DNA from: RGIG9115 sp045649825
Lineage (GTDB): Bacteria > Bacillota > Clostridia > UBA1381
DNA: 64,000 bases
Assembly: GCA_045649825.1 (NCBI GenBank)
Contig: JAZRQO010000001.1
Location: 31,050-95,049, forward strand
Reading direction: 5' to 3'
This document shows positions 27,382-35,486 of the stretch, piece after piece. The notes beneath the pieces are model-generated. The model was not told the origin of the DNA. It saw nothing but the letters and a program-made list of their open reading frames with translations, and made no database searches. The translations under genes were made by a program, and so were the position numbers. Each line of letters opens with the position of its first letter. Positions within the stretch are counted from its first letter, which is position 1.

Positions 27382-27520
27382 TTTAAATTCCTCCTGTTTT
27401 TTAAATCCTCCGCATCCCCTGGCACTCTGCAAAGAACCACAAGGGCAACCCTCTGCAAATAGAGATACGTGTGTATTTTTCATACTGATTTATTCTAACA
27501 CATATATTACAAAAAATCAA
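27382..27520 (-). promoter_or_regulatory. rpsB promoter and ~105-nt leader
   Basis: The promoter TTGATT-17-TAGAAT occupies 27492-27520 on the minus strand. The leader to the ATG contains a hairpin with CTCTATTTGCAGAG and a later TTTGCAGAG repeat. Ribosomal protein S2 usually controls its own mRNA through such a leader; S2 control here is inference. Confidence 0.6.
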
Positions 27521-27607
27521 CATTAATCTTAAAAATTGTAAAATTACCTAAATTACCCCGCTTCGGGCGTTAAAAAAACTGTATTTATTGACGTAAGCAA
27601 ACAAAAA

Positions 27608-27666
27608 GGATGTTTAAAAAATGCACAGACCGCTCAATGGCTCTGAATCAGCATTTTTAAACATCC
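27608..27666 (+). repeat. 59-bp hairpin repeat, copy 1
   Basis: A long stem (GGATGTTTAAAAAATGC with GCATTTTTAAACATCC) encloses a 26-nt loop that starts ACAGACCGCTCAATGGCTCT. A second copy at 47145-47204 shares 23 of 26 loop bases and a similar stem, in inverted orientation. This copy follows trmFO and could act as its terminator on the minus strand (TTTTTGTTT follows the stem). Confidence 0.75.
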
Positions 27667-27675
27667 TCTATAATT

Positions 27676-28980
27676 TTACGCAAACACCGCAAGGGATTGT
27701 CTGAGCGTTTCCAGTGCTCTCTCGGCTATCATTCCGTAGCGTTCCTGCTTATTCTTTACCCGAATATCAAGCCCGTCTATTATGCCGAAGTTTGCATTCA
27801 TAGGCTCAAGACGTGTTACCGCTGATGTGATATAAAGGGGCAATGCACCAATACAGGTGCGGCTATCGGGATACAGCGGCTCTTTTCCCTGTATGAGCCT
27901 CGCCATATTAAAGCCCGCCATAATTCCCGAAGATGCGGACTCCACATATCCCTCAACGCCCGTAATCTGCCCTGCAAAAAACAGTTTGGGATACTTTTTG
28001 CATCTGTACAGATTATCAAGCACGTCGGGAGCCTGCAAAAAGGTGTTTCGGTGCATAACACCGTATCGTACAAACTCAGCGTTCTCTAAACCGGGGATCA
28101 TAGAAAATACCCTTTTCTGCTCACCGAATTTAAGATTTGTCTGAAATCCCACAAGGTTATAGAGCGTTCCCTCACGGTTGTCCTGACGGAGCTGCACAAC
28201 GGCAAAGCTATCGTCCTTACCCGTTTTGGGGTTTACAAGCCCCACAGGCTTCAAAGGTCCGAAGGTAAGGGTTTTTTCGCCCCTCTTTGCCATTACCTCA
28301 ACAGGCATACACCCCTCAAACACCGTCATATTTTCAAACTCGTGAAGCTCTGCACATTCTGCAGTTATGAGCGCCTGATAAAAGGCTTCATACTCTTCCT
28401 TTGTCATGGGGCAGTTTATATAGTCCGCCGTTCCTTTATTGTAACGTGCGGCATAAAAAACCTTGTCAAAGTCGATACTTTCCTTTGTTACAACAGGAGC
28501 CGCCGCATCGTAGAAGGATACGCCGTCCTTTCCCGTAAGCTCGAAAATCCTATCGAATAAAGCACCCGAAGTAAGAGGCCCTGTTGCAACTATTGTATAC
28601 TCATCTGTGTTTATATCCGTTACTTCGCCGTATACCACCTCTATAAGCGGGTCTGATTTTATTTTATTTGTTATATACTCGGAAAACAAATCCCTGTCAA
28701 CCGCCAAAGCTCCACCTGCAGGGACACGGGTTACGTCTGCCGCCTCCATCATAACGGAGCCGAAAAGACGCATTTCTTCCTTTAATAAACCGCAGGCATT
28801 TTCTATTCTGTCTGCCTTAAGGGAATTTGAACAAACAAGCTCTGCAAAGCCCTCGCTTTTATGGGCGGGAGAAAACTTTACAGGCTTCATTTCAAAAAGC
28901 CGTACCTCTATCCCCTGCCGTGTAAGCTGAAGTGCCGCCTCGCAGCCTGCAAGGCCTGCACCTATAACATTTACTTTCAT
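27676..28980 (-). CDS. trmFO: tRNA m5U54 methyltransferase TrmFO (folate/FAD dependent)
   Basis: Makes ribothymidine-54 in tRNA with methylene-tetrahydrofolate and FADH2. The start at 28980 (MKVNVIGAGLAGCEAALQLT) follows AGGAGAAATACA and gives 434 residues. The dinucleotide-binding GAGLAGCEAA is at the N-terminus; ATGPLTSGALFDRI, the catalytic-cysteine region NCPMTKEEYEAFY, and AGQITGVEGYVESASSG are all typical of TrmFO and distinguish it from GidA. It follows topA by 35 bp, the usual Firmicutes pairing. Confidence 0.96.
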   Translation of the reverse strand: MKVNVIGAGLAGCEAALQLTRQGIEVRLFEMKPVKFSPAHKSEGFAELVCSNSLKADRIENACGLLKEEMRLFGSVMMEAADVTRVPAGGALAVDRDLFSEYITNKIKSDPLIEVVYGEVTDINTDEYTIVATGPLTSGALFDRIFELTGKDGVSFYDAAAPVVTKESIDFDKVFYAARYNKGTADYINCPMTKEEYEAFYQALITAECAELHEFENMTVFEGCMPVEVMAKRGEKTLTFGPLKPVGLVNPKTGKDDSFAVVQLRQDNREGTLYNLVGFQTNLKFGEQKRVFSMIPGLENAEFVRYGVMHRNTFLQAPDVLDNLYRCKKYPKLFFAGQITGVEGYVESASSGIMAGFNMARLIQGKEPLYPDSRTCIGALPLYITSAVTRLEPMNANFGIIDGLDIRVKNKQERYGMIAERALETLRQSLAVFA

Positions 28981-29015
28981 TGTATTTCTCCTCATACGAA
29001 AAAATAGGCATTTGC

Positions 29016-31091
29016 CTATTTTTTCAACGGCTTCTCGAAGCCGCAATCTTCATTTATGCAATAAATTTTCTTTTTTCTGCCGTTTTTCTTAAATAGAATT
29101 CCACCGCAGTCGGGGCATTTTTCATCCTTTACAGGAGCATCCCACGCCATAAATCCGCATTTTGCCACGTTTTCGCAGGCAAAGTATTCCTTGCCCTTAC
29201 GGGATTTCTTTTTAAGAATTTCGCCGCCGCAGTCGGGACACATAACTCCTGTTCCCACCTTGATTGTCATTGTATTCTGACATTCGGGGAAGCCGGGACA
29301 GGCGAGGAATTTTCCGAATTTGCCAAGCTTGTATACCATACGTCTGCCGCATTTGTCGCAGATTACGTCGGATTCTTCGTCTTTAATTTTTATTTTCTGA
29401 ACATTTACTTCTGCCTCTTTAAGTGTTTGGCTGAATTCAGGATAGAATTCACGGAGAATTTTTTTCCACTCAAGGTCCCCTTCGCCCACAAGGTCAAGCT
29501 TTTCTTCCATACCTGCAGTAAAGCCGATGTCCACAATCTTTGCAAAATGATTTCGCATTATATCATTTGCCGCCTCGCCAAGCTCTGTGGGCATAAGGGT
29601 TTTCTTTGACTTTGTTACATAGCCCCTTGCAGTTATGGTTGTGAGAGTAGGCGCATAGGTGGAAGGTCTGCCAATTCCGTTTTCTTCCATTGCCTTAACC
29701 AGTGACGCCTCTGTGTAACGTGCAGGTGGCTGAGTAAAGTGCTGCTTTGGATAAACCTCTGTTACATCAACCTTATCTCCCGTCTGGAGCATGGGAAGGG
29801 CTGAAACCTTTTCTTCCTTTTCGTCTGTACCTTCAACGTAAACTGCCGTGAAGCCCTTAAACAGAAGCTTTGTTCCCGATGCGCGGTAGGTATGACTTCC
29901 CCCTGCAAGAGTTACCTGTGTAACCTCATAGCTTGCCGCGGTCATCTGACTTGCAACAAATCGCTCCCATATAAGCTTATAAAGCTTGTACTGCTCGGAG
30001 GTTAGCTTATCCTTTATTTCAGAAGGGACAATATCAACGCTTGTTGGTCTGATTGCTTCGTGAGCGTCCTGGGCACCACGACGGGCTTTGAACTGACGGG
30101 GGCTTGCAAATTCCTTTCCGAATTTGCCCGTTATATATTCAACAGCTGCAGCCTGTGCCTCTGCTGAAATACGGAGAGAGTCTGTTCTCATATATGTTAT
30201 AAGACCGACAGTTCCAAGCTTTCCGCCAAGATTTATACCTTCATAAAGCTGCTGTGCAACCTGCATTGTTTTAGACGCACTGAAATTGATTTTCCTTGAT
30301 GCATCCTGCTGCATGGTGCTTGTTGTGAAGGGCGGGGGTGAATTTTTCTTCTGATTTGACACTTTTACAGTCTTAGCAGTAAGAGCCGTTTTTTTAATGT
30401 CCTCTGCAATCTGTTTCGCAGAAGCTTTATCGAAGATCTTTGTTTCCTTATCGTTTTCGCCGTAATATTTTGCAATGAACTTACCCTTACCGAAGCTGCA
30501 ATCCGCATCAACAGTCCAGAATTCTTCGGGTACAAAGTTGATTACCTCTTCTTCGCGGTCGCAAATCATCTTAAGTGCTGCAGACTGAACTCTGCCCGCA
30601 CTAAGACCTTTTTTAATCTTCTCCCACAGGATGGGGCTTATTTTATAACCCACAATTCTGTCAAGAACACGTCTTGCCTGCTGAGCATCAACCAAATCCA
30701 TATTAATAGCTCGTGCTTCCTTTATGGATGATTTTACAACTGATTTGGTAATTTCATTAAAAGTTACACGGCAAGGGGATTTTGTATCTATTCCAAGAGC
30801 CTCGGCAAGATGCCAGCTTATAGCTTCTCCCTCACGGTCGGGGTCGGTTGCAAGAAGGACCTTATCCGCCTTTGAAGCTTCTTTTTTAAGCTCTGCAAGA
30901 AGGGGACCTTTTCCTCTTATAGTTATATATCTGGGTTCAAAGTCGTTCTCAACGTCAACACCGAGCTGACTTTTGGGAAGGTCTATAATGTGACCCACAG
31001 ACGCCATTACGGTGTAATCACTGCCGAGATATTTTTTTATTGTAGTCGCCTTTGACGGTGACTCCACTATTAAAAGCTTCTTTTTTGCCAT
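29016..31091 (-). CDS. topA: DNA topoisomerase I
   Basis: Relaxes negative supercoils. The start at 31091 gives MAKKKLLIVESPSKATTIKK and 691 residues. The TOPRIM domain shows IVESPSKA and ATDPDREGEAISWHL, and the active-site tyrosine lies in GLITYMRTDSLRISAEAQ. Three C-terminal zinc ribbons follow: CDKCGRRM with CPGFPEC, CPDCGGEIL with CENVAKCG, and CPDCGGILF with CINEDCG. The AAAGGAG site is 14 nt from this ATG, longer than usual; an ATG at 31121 has no such site. Confidence 0.96.
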   Translation of the reverse strand: MAKKKLLIVESPSKATTIKKYLGSDYTVMASVGHIIDLPKSQLGVDVENDFEPRYITIRGKGPLLAELKKEASKADKVLLATDPDREGEAISWHLAEALGIDTKSPCRVTFNEITKSVVKSSIKEARAINMDLVDAQQARRVLDRIVGYKISPILWEKIKKGLSAGRVQSAALKMICDREEEVINFVPEEFWTVDADCSFGKGKFIAKYYGENDKETKIFDKASAKQIAEDIKKTALTAKTVKVSNQKKNSPPPFTTSTMQQDASRKINFSASKTMQVAQQLYEGINLGGKLGTVGLITYMRTDSLRISAEAQAAAVEYITGKFGKEFASPRQFKARRGAQDAHEAIRPTSVDIVPSEIKDKLTSEQYKLYKLIWERFVASQMTAASYEVTQVTLAGGSHTYRASGTKLLFKGFTAVYVEGTDEKEEKVSALPMLQTGDKVDVTEVYPKQHFTQPPARYTEASLVKAMEENGIGRPSTYAPTLTTITARGYVTKSKKTLMPTELGEAANDIMRNHFAKIVDIGFTAGMEEKLDLVGEGDLEWKKILREFYPEFSQTLKEAEVNVQKIKIKDEESDVICDKCGRRMVYKLGKFGKFLACPGFPECQNTMTIKVGTGVMCPDCGGEILKKKSRKGKEYFACENVAKCGFMAWDAPVKDEKCPDCGGILFKKNGRKKKIYCINEDCGFEKPLKK

Positions 31092-31180
31092 ATGAGTAAT
31101 GTTAACTCCTTTCAGCTGCATACGCTAACAATATATGCACTGCATCAAATTCTATTCCCTCAAAAAAACATCTAATATTT

Positions 31181-31209
31181 AAAATACTACAAAAAAACGG
31201 ACTTGTCAA
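31181..31209 (-). promoter_or_regulatory. Sigma-A type promoter for topA-trmFO
   Basis: TTGACA and TATTTT with a 17-nt spacer on the minus strand, roughly 90 bp before the topA start. Confidence 0.6.
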
Positions 31210-31228
31210 CTGTTTTTTAAAAAAGACA

Positions 31229-31260
31229 AGAAAAAACCGGATGCATTTTAATCACCCGGC
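31229..31260 (-). terminator. Intrinsic terminator after fsa
   Basis: On the minus strand CCGGGTG, a loop and CATCCGG followed by TTTTTT, 12 bp after the fsa stop. Confidence 0.85.
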
Positions 31261-31272
31261 TATATGTATTAT

Positions 31273-31926
31273 TTAGTTTTTGGGAACTGTCTCCCAATCC
31301 TTTAAGAACTTCTCTATACCTGAATCGGTAAGAGGATGAACGAGCATCTGCTCGAATACCTTGTAGGGAACTGTTGCAATATGGCTTCCTGAGAGTGCCG
31401 CATCTGTTACGTGGATGGGATTTCTGATAGAAGCCGCAATGATTTCTGATTCTATACCGTGAATTTCAAAAATTTCTGCAATCTGCTCAATAAGCTCCAT
31501 ACCTGTTCTGCCTATATCGTCAAGTCTACCTACGAAAGGACTTACAAATGAAGCCCCTGCCTTTGCCGCAAGAAGCGCCTGAGCTGCGGAGAAAATAAGA
31601 GTTACATTTGTTTTGATTCCCTTGGCTGAAAGCTGCTTAACAGCCTTTAATCCTTCTGCACACATAGGGATTTTGATTACGATATTGGGATTGCCGATTT
31701 TGTTGTAAAGCTCAACTGCCTCGTTAACCATCTTGTCAGCCTCAAGAGAGATAACCTCTGCACTGATGGGGCCGTCTACTATTGAAGCGATTTCCTTAAC
31801 TACCTCAATAAAATCTCTGCCCTCTTTTGCAATAAGCGAGGGGTTTGTGGTTACGCCGCAGATAATACCCATATCGTTGGCTTTTCTGATTTCTTCCACA
31901 TTAGCTGTGTCGATAAAAAGTTTCAT
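31273..31926 (-). CDS. fsa: Fructose-6-phosphate aldolase / transaldolase-like protein
   Basis: 217-residue short transaldolase (class I aldolase barrel). The N-terminus MKLFIDTANVEEIRKANDMG and VTTNPSLIAKEG are family marks, and the Schiff-base lysine is in NIVIKIPMCAEGLKAV. Also present are TNVTLIFSAAQALLAAKAGA and SPFVGRLDDIG. This size class includes both fructose-6-phosphate aldolases and true transaldolases, which sequence alone does not separate well. It is divergent from a DeoR-type repressor with overlapping promoters, so it may be controlled by a sugar phosphate. Confidence 0.9.
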   Translation of the reverse strand: MKLFIDTANVEEIRKANDMGIICGVTTNPSLIAKEGRDFIEVVKEIASIVDGPISAEVISLEADKMVNEAVELYNKIGNPNIVIKIPMCAEGLKAVKQLSAKGIKTNVTLIFSAAQALLAAKAGASFVSPFVGRLDDIGRTGMELIEQIAEIFEIHGIESEIIAASIRNPIHVTDAALSGSHIATVPYKVFEQMLVHPLTDSGIEKFLKDWETVPKN

Positions 31927-31986
31927 AATATGTACATCCTTTCTTTGATAAATTCAACAAATTCAAAACCTCTGACGGATTTAAAC

Positions 31987-32028
31987 TTGACATCAGCTTT
32001 ATTTTATCATATAATCAAGAAAAATCAA
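31987..32028. promoter_or_regulatory. Overlapping divergent promoters of fsa and deoR-type gene
   Basis: Plus strand: TTGACA-17-TATAAT at 31987-32015 drives the DeoR gene. Minus strand: TTGATT-16-TAAAAT at 32001-32028 points to fsa. The two share bases, so polymerase or a repressor at one excludes the other. Confidence 0.65.
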
Positions 32029-32076
32029 CATTGGCGATAATTTTTCAAAATAATCAACTTTGAGCAGGTGAAATTT

Positions 32077-32823
32077 ATGTATCAACAAGAACGAATGAAC
32101 GAAATTTTACGGATTTTAAAATCAACTCATTATGCCACGGTGGACTATCTTGTGGAACGGATAAGGTACAGTCCTGCAAGCATACGCCGTGATTTGACGC
32201 TTCTCGAAAAGCAGGGACTTATTAAACGAACGTACGGCGGTGCGGAAATCAATCAGGAAAACGCAACACCATTTAAATTCCGTCAGCACAGTATGAAGTC
32301 TGCAAAAAACAAAATTGCCCAATTTGCATCAACTTTAATCAAAGACGGAGATATTGTATTTGTTGACGGATCCACCACTACTCAATACCTGGGTCATTAT
32401 CTTGCCGAGAAAAATGACATATGCGTTATAACAAATAATATGATGCTTGCATCAGACCTTCGTGAGCATGGTATCGAAACCTACTGCACAGGGGGGCTGG
32501 TTACGGAGTCACCGGGAACGTTATCGGGGATGATAACCGCCAAGGTTTTTGCCTCCTTCCACGCGGATATTATGTTCTTCTCCACCGATGGAATTGACGA
32601 AAAAGGCGTAATTACCATTAAGCCCGAGGGCTATTATATGCATAACCGTGCAATGCTTGAAAATTCCGATAAACACGTGTATATGTGCTCAAGCGATAAA
32701 GTGGGCAGAAGCGTAAAAATAGTCCAATGCGACCTTAGTGAAGTGGATTATTTCATAAGTGACGGAGAAATGAACGAAGAAGTAAAAGCAAAATACAAAA
32801 GCACTGAATTTATATGCGTTTAA
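32077..32823 (+). CDS. DeoR/GlpR family transcriptional regulator
   Basis: 248 residues starting MYQQERMNEILRILKSTHYA. The N-terminal helix-turn-helix VDYLVERIRYSPASIRRDLT and LLEKQGLIKRTYGGAEI is the DeoR signature. The C-terminal DeoRC effector domain with VFVDGSTTTQYLGHYLAEKN binds a phosphorylated sugar. The ATG at 32077 lies 8 nt after AGGTG. Adjacent, divergent fsa is the obvious target, and autoregulation is likely. Confidence 0.92.
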   Translation: MYQQERMNEILRILKSTHYATVDYLVERIRYSPASIRRDLTLLEKQGLIKRTYGGAEINQENATPFKFRQHSMKSAKNKIAQFASTLIKDGDIVFVDGSTTTQYLGHYLAEKNDICVITNNMMLASDLREHGIETYCTGGLVTESPGTLSGMITAKVFASFHADIMFFSTDGIDEKGVITIKPEGYYMHNRAMLENSDKHVYMCSSDKVGRSVKIVQCDLSEVDYFISDGEMNEEVKAKYKSTEFICV

Positions 32824-32904
32824 CGCAGACAGTGTACGGCTTGGGGTAACACAATTTGAAAAAAGCAAAAAAGCTTCAAATTACACAAATTTCTTTAAAA
32901 TCTA

Positions 32905-32933
32905 TTGACATATTTTTTGTTTTCGAGTATAAT
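32905..32933 (+). promoter_or_regulatory. Strong sigma-A promoter before leader RNA 1
   Basis: TTGACA, a 17-nt spacer and TATAAT, fully consensus. The transcript should start near 32940, about 197 nt before the next start codon. Confidence 0.8.
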
Positions 32934-32939
32934 AATATT

Positions 32940-33113
32940 AACAACAGGCAACAGGTGTGTCTGTTAAAGCGTTGAAACGAAAGGCTGTGTCAGCAATCAG
33001 TGTTTCGTGAAGCTTCGGGTGGGTTGTATGTGCAAACCGCAAGCTGACTCTATGCACACAAGATGTGCAGACAGAAAACATTCAAAGCTCTGCTGTTATG
33101 GCAGGGCTTTTCT
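32940..33113 (+). promoter_or_regulatory. Structured leader RNA 1 with terminator, before PBECR4-like gene
   Basis: Visible helices: AACAG/CTGTT at 32950-32965; ACGAAA/TTTCGT at 32977-33008 enclosing GCTG-TGT-CAGC; GCTT/AAGC at 33012-33044 with GGTT/AACC inside; TGCACA/TGTGCA at 33053-33069; then a terminator-like AAGCTCTGC/GCAGGGCTT followed by TTC at 33086-33112. An alternative pairing GTCAGC/GCTGAC (32989 with 33043) competes with the first hairpins. It fits an attenuator or riboswitch layout, but I recognise no known class. Confidence 0.5.
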
Positions 33114-33136
33114 TATATATGCAATCGGAGGAAAAT

Positions 33137-33718
33137 ATGGACAAATTACAAAAGAGAGCTTCGTCATTTAAAAAGCTGTTAGATTATGAGTATAAAATTA
33201 TATTAGGAAGAAAAGGGAAAAAGACAGAATTAGTTATCAATTTTGAAAAAACGGATTTTCCACACCTCATAGGCTTACACAAGCTTACTGATGTACTAAA
33301 CGGTAATATAGCCACAGAAAAACTATTTGATGATTGTTTGACAGGTAAAGTTTCTTACGATACCGTTTCAAAAAGTGAGTTTTTTCAAAAGCTTGGAAAC
33401 AGATTTGAATATTTTGATAAACTTGAAACAATGCTTGACAGTAACGATATAATATTCAAGTGCAACACTAATAATATGGCGGCTTTTTCAAGAATTATTG
33501 CCGACTTTGAATTGAAAAACATTTATGAAGAACTCATATTTTATCTCTTTATCGAAAAGAGAAATTATTCAGAAAAGCAGTATTGCAAATCTTTTATACA
33601 AGAAAGCAACATAGATTATACATACGGTCAAACAAAAATGACATTACTTTATAAAGAAAAAATAAACAAAATCACGGGAAAATCCGAAATACAATACGAT
33701 AAATTATCTGATAAATAA
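33137..33718 (+). CDS. PBECR4-like nuclease-domain protein
   Basis: 193 residues from ATG 33137, after CGGAGGAAAAT. The N-terminal half KKLLDYEYKIILGRKGKKTE followed by LVINFEKTDFPHLIGLHKLTD resembles the PBECR4 domain (phage Barnase-EndoU-ColicinE5/D-RelE-like nuclease group), where the conserved His sits in the HLIGLHKL-type stretch. The rest is helical, ending in FLYKEKINKITGKSEIQYDK-like charged sequence. No antitoxin-like partner is adjacent. It is a lone gene behind a long leader. The family call is from memory of the motif and tentative. Confidence 0.6.
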   Translation: MDKLQKRASSFKKLLDYEYKIILGRKGKKTELVINFEKTDFPHLIGLHKLTDVLNGNIATEKLFDDCLTGKVSYDTVSKSEFFQKLGNRFEYFDKLETMLDSNDIIFKCNTNNMAAFSRIIADFELKNIYEELIFYLFIEKRNYSEKQYCKSFIQESNIDYTYGQTKMTLLYKEKINKITGKSEIQYDKLSDK

Positions 33719-33739
33719 TTACTCTAAATCTCCACAAAT

Positions 33740-33775
33740 TAAGCCCTGCACATTACTTTTTGTGCAGGGCTTTTG
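33740..33775 (+). terminator. Intrinsic terminator after the PBECR4-like gene
   Basis: AAGCCCTGCACA, a loop and TGTGCAGGGCTT followed by TTG, about 20 bp after the stop codon. Confidence 0.85.
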
Positions 33776-33792
33776 TGATGAACAGAAAACAG

Positions 33793-33821
33793 TTGACATT
33801 ATGCTGTGAATGTGATAAAAT
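33793..33821 (+). promoter_or_regulatory. Sigma-A promoter before leader RNA 2
   Basis: TTGACA and TAAAAT with a 17-nt spacer. Transcription should begin near 33828, immediately before the first strand of the long stem of leader 2. Confidence 0.75.
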
Positions 33822-33828
33822 ACCATAA

Positions 33829-33990
33829 GCCAAACAAATCATAAATTTTAATCAAAATGTATGTGTGTTTTTACTTTTGGTAAAAATACAGATGCTCCTT
33901 TTTGCATATACATTTTGGTTATGTAGATTTGTTTGGCGACAAGTCGGAGCAAAGTATTTTTCGTGCGTAGCTTCGGCTGCGCACTTTTTA
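33829..33990 (+). promoter_or_regulatory. Pseudoknotted structured leader RNA 2 (riboswitch-like, unknown class)
   Basis: Outer helix: GCCAAACAAATC (33829-33840) with GATTTGTTTGGC (33926-33937), 12 perfect pairs. Inner helix: 33851-33865 with 33905-33919, 15 pairs with G-U wobbles. Inside it a hairpin TTTTTAC/GTAAAAA at 33868-33886. The single-stranded TGCTCC at 33893-33898 is complementary to GGAGCA at 33946-33951 outside the outer helix, a possible 6-bp pseudoknot. A GTGCGTAGC-TTCG-GCTGCGCAC hairpin followed by TTTTTA at 33963-33990 reads as a terminator just before the gene. I recognise no known riboswitch class. Confidence 0.65.
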
Positions 33991-34007
33991 ATTTGGAGGA
34001 GTATTAT

Positions 34008-35363
34008 ATGAAGAAAAAACTATTGTGTGCTATCACATCAGTTTGCATTATGATAAGCATATTACCGACACTATGTGCCGCTGCAACGGGGAATGAAACC
34101 TTCGTAGGATTTATCCGTGCAATTAATTACTCAGTTTATGATGACAACTACTCAATCAAAGTTATGCTCCCTGACAACACTATATCAGAATATCAGACAG
34201 CGGACACTATAGTTATAAATGATGTAACCTACAATGGATTGAGTGATTATCAATATATGGTATTAAACTATGTTTTTGCAGAAATAACAATAGCCTCAGG
34301 AAAGGTTACTGTTATTAACTTCGATACTGTATCAGACAAACACAATGATGTGACATTTAATGAAACAACAAAAAGCTTTGATATACCCGACGTTGATACA
34401 TCAGGGCTTACTTGTTTATATTATTACTATAAACAACTCTATATTACATATCCTGACAGCAACCACAAATATGACATTGAGTTATCCGATTACGGCATAA
34501 TAATTAAAGACATTCGTGCCATAAGCTATGATTATACGATTAAGGCTGTTGAAATAATGGACGGCTTACACACTGATTTTACTCAAAGTCATATTATCGA
34601 GGTAATTGATTTTTCAATTGACCAGGATTATTACAACAAATATTTCACTGTTGAATTTTATGACACCGATAATCAATTGGTGAACAAAAGTCAAAGTCAT
34701 CTTCACTATGAATATGCCTACGGCGGTATACACGGTCTTGAAAATAAGTCTGATGAGTTTATAATCAAATATTATATTTCCGACGAATACGATAACGCTG
34801 TAAGCCCTGTATATACATTGAACTATTCCACCCATTATATGCCTGTACTCTATGGAAAGATTACAGATGTATATTACTCCGACGCTGACAATTGCATTAT
34901 GATAAAAGTCTGCCACGGCGACGGAACAACAAAGCAATATAAATGCCACAATAGCGTAAGTGTTAATAATCATATGTACAGCGATAAACAGGAATACCTT
35001 GATAATATACATATAGGAGCCTTTGCAAAATTCGGACTGAATGACGGACTGGCAGAAATAATAATGTTTGACACAAATTGCCTTATGCATTACAATTCAG
35101 CAGAGTTTAATAATAACGAGATTAAGGTTGATTTGAGAGTTGATAACCGAAACAACTACGGAAACTCAATAATCATTGCACTATACAGAGGTTCTAAGCT
35201 TATAGCAAGCACTATAAAACCTTTGGCTTCACAAATTACACATACTTTTGAAAATATACCTGAGGTAAATGAATATTACAAAGTAAAAGCATTTTACTGG
35301 TCTGACCTTAAAACTATGACCCCTGTAAGTCGCTGTGCCGAAATACCTGTGCTCGGTAAATAA
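34008..35363 (+). CDS. Secreted protein of unknown function
   Basis: 451 residues from ATG 34008, after GGAGGAGTATTAT. Signal peptide MKKKLLCAITSVCIMISILP with cleavage near LCAAA. The mature protein is rich in Tyr, Asp and Asn, beta-type, with no recognised domain. Two segments look related: GFIRAINYSVYDDNYSIKVM near the start and GKITDVYYSDADNCIMIKVC near residue 285, each followed by a polar stretch ending in TSEYQT/TKQYKC-like sequence and a VTYNG/HMYSD turn, suggesting an internal repeat of a small beta domain. It is expressed from a promoter with the pseudoknotted leader. Codon use is more A/T-rich than in neighbouring housekeeping genes. Confidence 0.75.
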   Translation: MKKKLLCAITSVCIMISILPTLCAAATGNETFVGFIRAINYSVYDDNYSIKVMLPDNTISEYQTADTIVINDVTYNGLSDYQYMVLNYVFAEITIASGKVTVINFDTVSDKHNDVTFNETTKSFDIPDVDTSGLTCLYYYYKQLYITYPDSNHKYDIELSDYGIIIKDIRAISYDYTIKAVEIMDGLHTDFTQSHIIEVIDFSIDQDYYNKYFTVEFYDTDNQLVNKSQSHLHYEYAYGGIHGLENKSDEFIIKYYISDEYDNAVSPVYTLNYSTHYMPVLYGKITDVYYSDADNCIMIKVCHGDGTTKQYKCHNSVSVNNHMYSDKQEYLDNIHIGAFAKFGLNDGLAEIIMFDTNCLMHYNSAEFNNNEIKVDLRVDNRNNYGNSIIIALYRGSKLIASTIKPLASQITHTFENIPEVNEYYKVKAFYWSDLKTMTPVSRCAEIPVLGK

Positions 35364-35486
35364 CTCGTAGATGAAAAGCTCTACTATGTCGTTTTTTTAC
35401 ATATAAAAATCTGAATTATATATTGAACATCGGGGTTTATTATGTAATACTTATATCAGAAAAAGGCATAAAAAGGAGCTTGTAAT

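Noticed and set aside
27382..27483. N-terminal extension of rpsB to ATG 27483
   Set aside because: There is no ribosome binding site at 27483, while AGGAGG precedes the standard S2 start at 27381.
33137..33718. Toxin-antitoxin pair around the PBECR4-like gene
   Set aside because: No small antitoxin-like gene overlaps or adjoins it; the gene is flanked by its leader and a terminator.
35364..35400. Terminator after the secreted 451-aa gene
   Set aside because: GTAGA/TCTAC is only a 5-bp stem and lies several bases from the T-run; too weak to call with confidence.
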